Shown: in pieces, positions 62,057 to 64,000 of the stretch
Layout: the number at the start of each line of letters is the position of its first letter
Numbering within the stretch: the stretch's first letter is position 1
From: Chengkuizengella sp. SCS-71B
Lineage (GTDB): Bacteria; Bacillota; Bacilli; Paenibacillales; KCTC-33759
Reading direction: 5' to 3'
DNA length: 64,000 bases
NCBI RefSeq assembly: GCF_040100845.1
Contig: NZ_JAZHSH010000001.1
Coordinates: 2,278,501-2,342,500 of the forward strand
Made by a program: the position numbers and the translations under genes
The notes under the pieces: model-generated
Databases searched by the model: none
What the model was told of the DNA's origin: nothing
What the model saw: the letters and a program-made list of their open reading frames with translations, nothing else

Positions 62057-64000
62057 CTATTGATACGTCAATATCAACTCACCGTTTTGGTCTAAGTACC
62101 CCTGTATTTCTCCTGTTTTCGTTCTCCATGCATTAGGTATAATAGCAGGATTTCTTTCACCCTTATCTAATTTAACTAACGGTTTACCCTTAATCGGTAG
62201 CAATAACCCCACACCGTTTTGAAAAGTATCTATTAATCCAGTTTCATTGTAGATACTCACCACAAATAGTTTTAACTCATTTTCATGCATAACTAAATTA
62301 CCGATTATTCCAACCATCGGCTTTTGTAAGGTGGAGATTCCATATTGAGTTATAAAATAGTCTTTAAATCCTGATCCATTGATTTGAATAGACTTTCCAA
62401 CATTCACATTCTTACTGTCTGCTGCTAATGGGATATTTGCAAAACCAAACTCACCAAACACTTTTAATGAATCATTACCAACCCTGTAAAGTGGGTTCAT
62501 CCAATGATGTATACCTTGTTTATCCCCTACAGCACTTGATAAGTCTGAAACTAATATTTCATCTCGTTCTGCTAATACCGTTACATTTTTAGTCGATTCT
62601 AATGGTTTAGGTACTGGAACGTACTCATACCAAAGAGCCACACTATCTGTTATTCCTGTACGGTAGTCTTTAATTGGATATTCCATTTTTAATTCTTTGG
62701 TTTCTTTTCTTACTTTGACTACGTTGGATTTTACATAGTCTACTTCTTCACTTAGTTCTACATCTAGCTTGATATAGTCGGTGTATACAATGCTGTTTGA
62801 GTTTGCTCCTGCTGGATGAGTGCTGTGAACTAAGATGTATACTTTTTGGTCGTTGGTGATCCTATCTGATAAATCGCTAGCAATTGAGTGACTTAATGTT
62901 GATGGTGTTTCTAAAGTGTTAGAAGTAGCTACATTCCAATTTTCTGTATCAGTGTTCCATATTTTCACATTAGCTCCGTAAGCCAATTCATTCCCATCGT
63001 AACCTTGACCATAACCAGTCCATGAAATGGAAAGTTTACGAAGTTTGTCTTTTAGCTCGGATAAGGATAATCCTAAATGGGATAGGTCGAATTCGAATAC
63101 CTCATATCTTGTACTCCCACTAGGATTATCACTGGAGCTAACTATTTGTCCGTCTTGCTTTCCAATTTGATCTAGTGCGAATTGAGTGTGTTCAGCACTC
63201 AAAATATCGACACTAGGTGCATCTGGTCCTGTGTAATAAAACCATTTATGCGGTACACTAACATCATTTCCTAACGTCTTCCCTAAATAGTTCAACGTAG
63301 TTTTGGATTTGCGTCCTGGTGTCCATATTGGGTTAGGATTTATGTCTTTTTCTAGTTTTAGGTTTGAAAAATCAAATAAGTGCATACCTTCAACTGGATT
63401 AACTACATTACTAGCCCATAAATAAAATGCTCTACTAGTTGAATTTTCGTCAATCATCTTTGAAACAGAAATCCTTAATTTGTCCCCTGCTTTAACTGTT
63501 TTGTCAGTACGAGTCGAATATGTGACGTTATCATATAAATTCGCTACGATCCTGCAATCTTGTTTAATTTCAACATCTGCTGAAAATGTTACATTTCCAC
63601 TAGGTATTACATCCATATCAAACCGAGCCATGTTATGACTACTACCTAAATTAGCACCCTCACCTATATATAAAGACACTTTTCCAAGATCACTTATTTC
63701 TAATACTGCTTTGTTCTGTACTCCATATACAACCTCAACAGGAAACGCTTGATTCTGTGTAAGTAAATTCTCAGTCATCACTGGAAACGAATTTTCTGGA
63801 ACCAACACATCATACCGTGCTTCAGATAAATCGATTTGTATTTCTAACTCAACGTAATCTGTGTAAATAGTGCTAGGGGTTACTCCATCACTTGGATCAG
63901 TGTAAGCAAGGAAGTGAACGAAACCGTTTGAGTCAATAGCTGTCTGCATAGTTGCCCCTATGTTGTTTTGCAAAATAGATACAACGTCTGCTTCATGAGA
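62057..64000 (-). CDS. Large tail-fibre-like protein, second copy (5' end outside window)
   Basis: The frame is open to the right edge (codons reading SHEADVVSILQNN before the TTG at 63973), so the gene starts beyond the window and at least 647 residues are seen. The segment from FVHFLAYTDPSDGVT to VALWYE is homologous to residues about 970-1400 of the protein at 53714-58348, with nearly identical VDYVKSNVVKVRKETKELKM. The C-terminal 170 residues differ and end in a GYLDQNGELILTY tip, as expected if receptor-binding tips were exchanged. Confidence 0.8.
   Translation of the reverse strand, partial: SHEADVVSILQNNIGATMQTAIDSNGFVHFLAYTDPSDGVTPSTIYTDYVELEIQIDLSEARYDVLVPENSFPVMTENLLTQNQAFPVEVVYGVQNKAVLEISDLGKVSLYIGEGANLGSSHNMARFDMDVIPSGNVTFSADVEIKQDCRIVANLYDNVTYSTRTDKTVKAGDKLRISVSKMIDENSTSRAFYLWASNVVNPVEGMHLFDFSNLKLEKDINPNPIWTPGRKSKTTLNYLGKTLGNDVSVPHKWFYYTGPDAPSVDILSAEHTQFALDQIGKQDGQIVSSSDNPSGSTRYEVFEFDLSHLGLSLSELKDKLRKLSISWTGYGQGYDGNELAYGANVKIWNTDTENWNVATSNTLETPSTLSHSIASDLSDRITNDQKVYILVHSTHPAGANSNSIVYTDYIKLDVELSEEVDYVKSNVVKVRKETKELKMEYPIKDYRTGITDSVALWYEYVPVPKPLESTKNVTVLAERDEILVSDLSSAVGDKQGIHHWMNPLYRVGNDSLKVFGEFGFANIPLAADSKNVNVGKSIQINGSGFKDYFITQYGISTLQKPMVGIIGNLVMHENELKLFVVSIYNETGLIDTFQNGVGLLLPIKGKPLVKLDKGERNPAIIPNAWRTKTGEIQGYLDQNGELILTYQ

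Noticed and set aside
1-64000. tRNA or rRNA genes and complete insertion sequences
   Set aside because: I saw no cloverleaf-like segments with a GGTTCGANTCC arm, no rRNA-like conserved stretches, and no intact transposase reading frame.

Overview
The window is low-GC chromosomal DNA from an endospore-forming member of the Bacillales (Bacillaceae/Paenibacillaceae type). Four things point there: a gerA-gerB-gerC germinant-receptor operon with a sigma-G-like promoter, two T-box leaders, strong AGGAGG-type ribosome binding sites with many TTG/GTG starts, and a PBSX-like (XkdX/XhlA/holin/amidase) tail and lysis module. No rRNA, tRNA, CRISPR array or complete insertion sequence was found.

Region 1 (1-31 kb) is a mostly intact housekeeping and accessory backbone. 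It holds a partial aldehyde dehydrogenase, a MarR regulator with a neighbouring SDR oxidoreductase that shares its operator, a nitroreductase and ABM monooxygenase pair, and a T-box-controlled long-form isoleucyl-tRNA synthetase. These are followed by class II fumarase, a CD3324-type small regulator, the gerABC operon, a homogentisate (tyrosine degradation) operon and a three-fold repeat surface-like protein. Next come a YtrA-type GntR/ABC transporter operon, a quinone-oxidoreductase-like protein, a giant protein of about 77 SHAEG-type repeats ending in a Peptidase_G2-like domain, and an FMN azoreductase whose upstream region carries the same promoter and operator as the ABC operon.

Region 2 (31-48.6 kb) is a patchwork of living genes and wreckage. 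Intact genes include a copper-amine-oxidase-N-domain protein, candidate orphan immunity proteins, a NUDIX hydrolase, UDP-galactopyranose mutase, a TPR glycosyltransferase, a sugar epimerase and a DUF1801 protein. Between them lie recognisable remnants of FosB, an Rhs toxin, a glycosyltransferase, a YnbB-like lyase, an azoreductase, a tyrosine recombinase and a DUF7660 protein. A second T-box leader precedes an alanyl-tRNA synthetase gene that has lost its middle and is frameshifted. Direct repeats (36.5/42.5 kb and 46.6/48.3 kb) show that duplication and deletion shaped this stretch.

Region 3 (48.6-64 kb) starts with a WYL regulator divergent from a second azoreductase. From 50.7 kb to the window end, everything on the minus strand is phage-tail-like. 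Two tandem modules each carry a large tail-fibre-type protein, a coiled-coil accessory protein and an XkdX peptide. The first has an intact holin/XhlA/amidase lysis cassette. The second has an apparently frameshifted holin and a short amidase-like remnant, and it runs off the right edge of the window.
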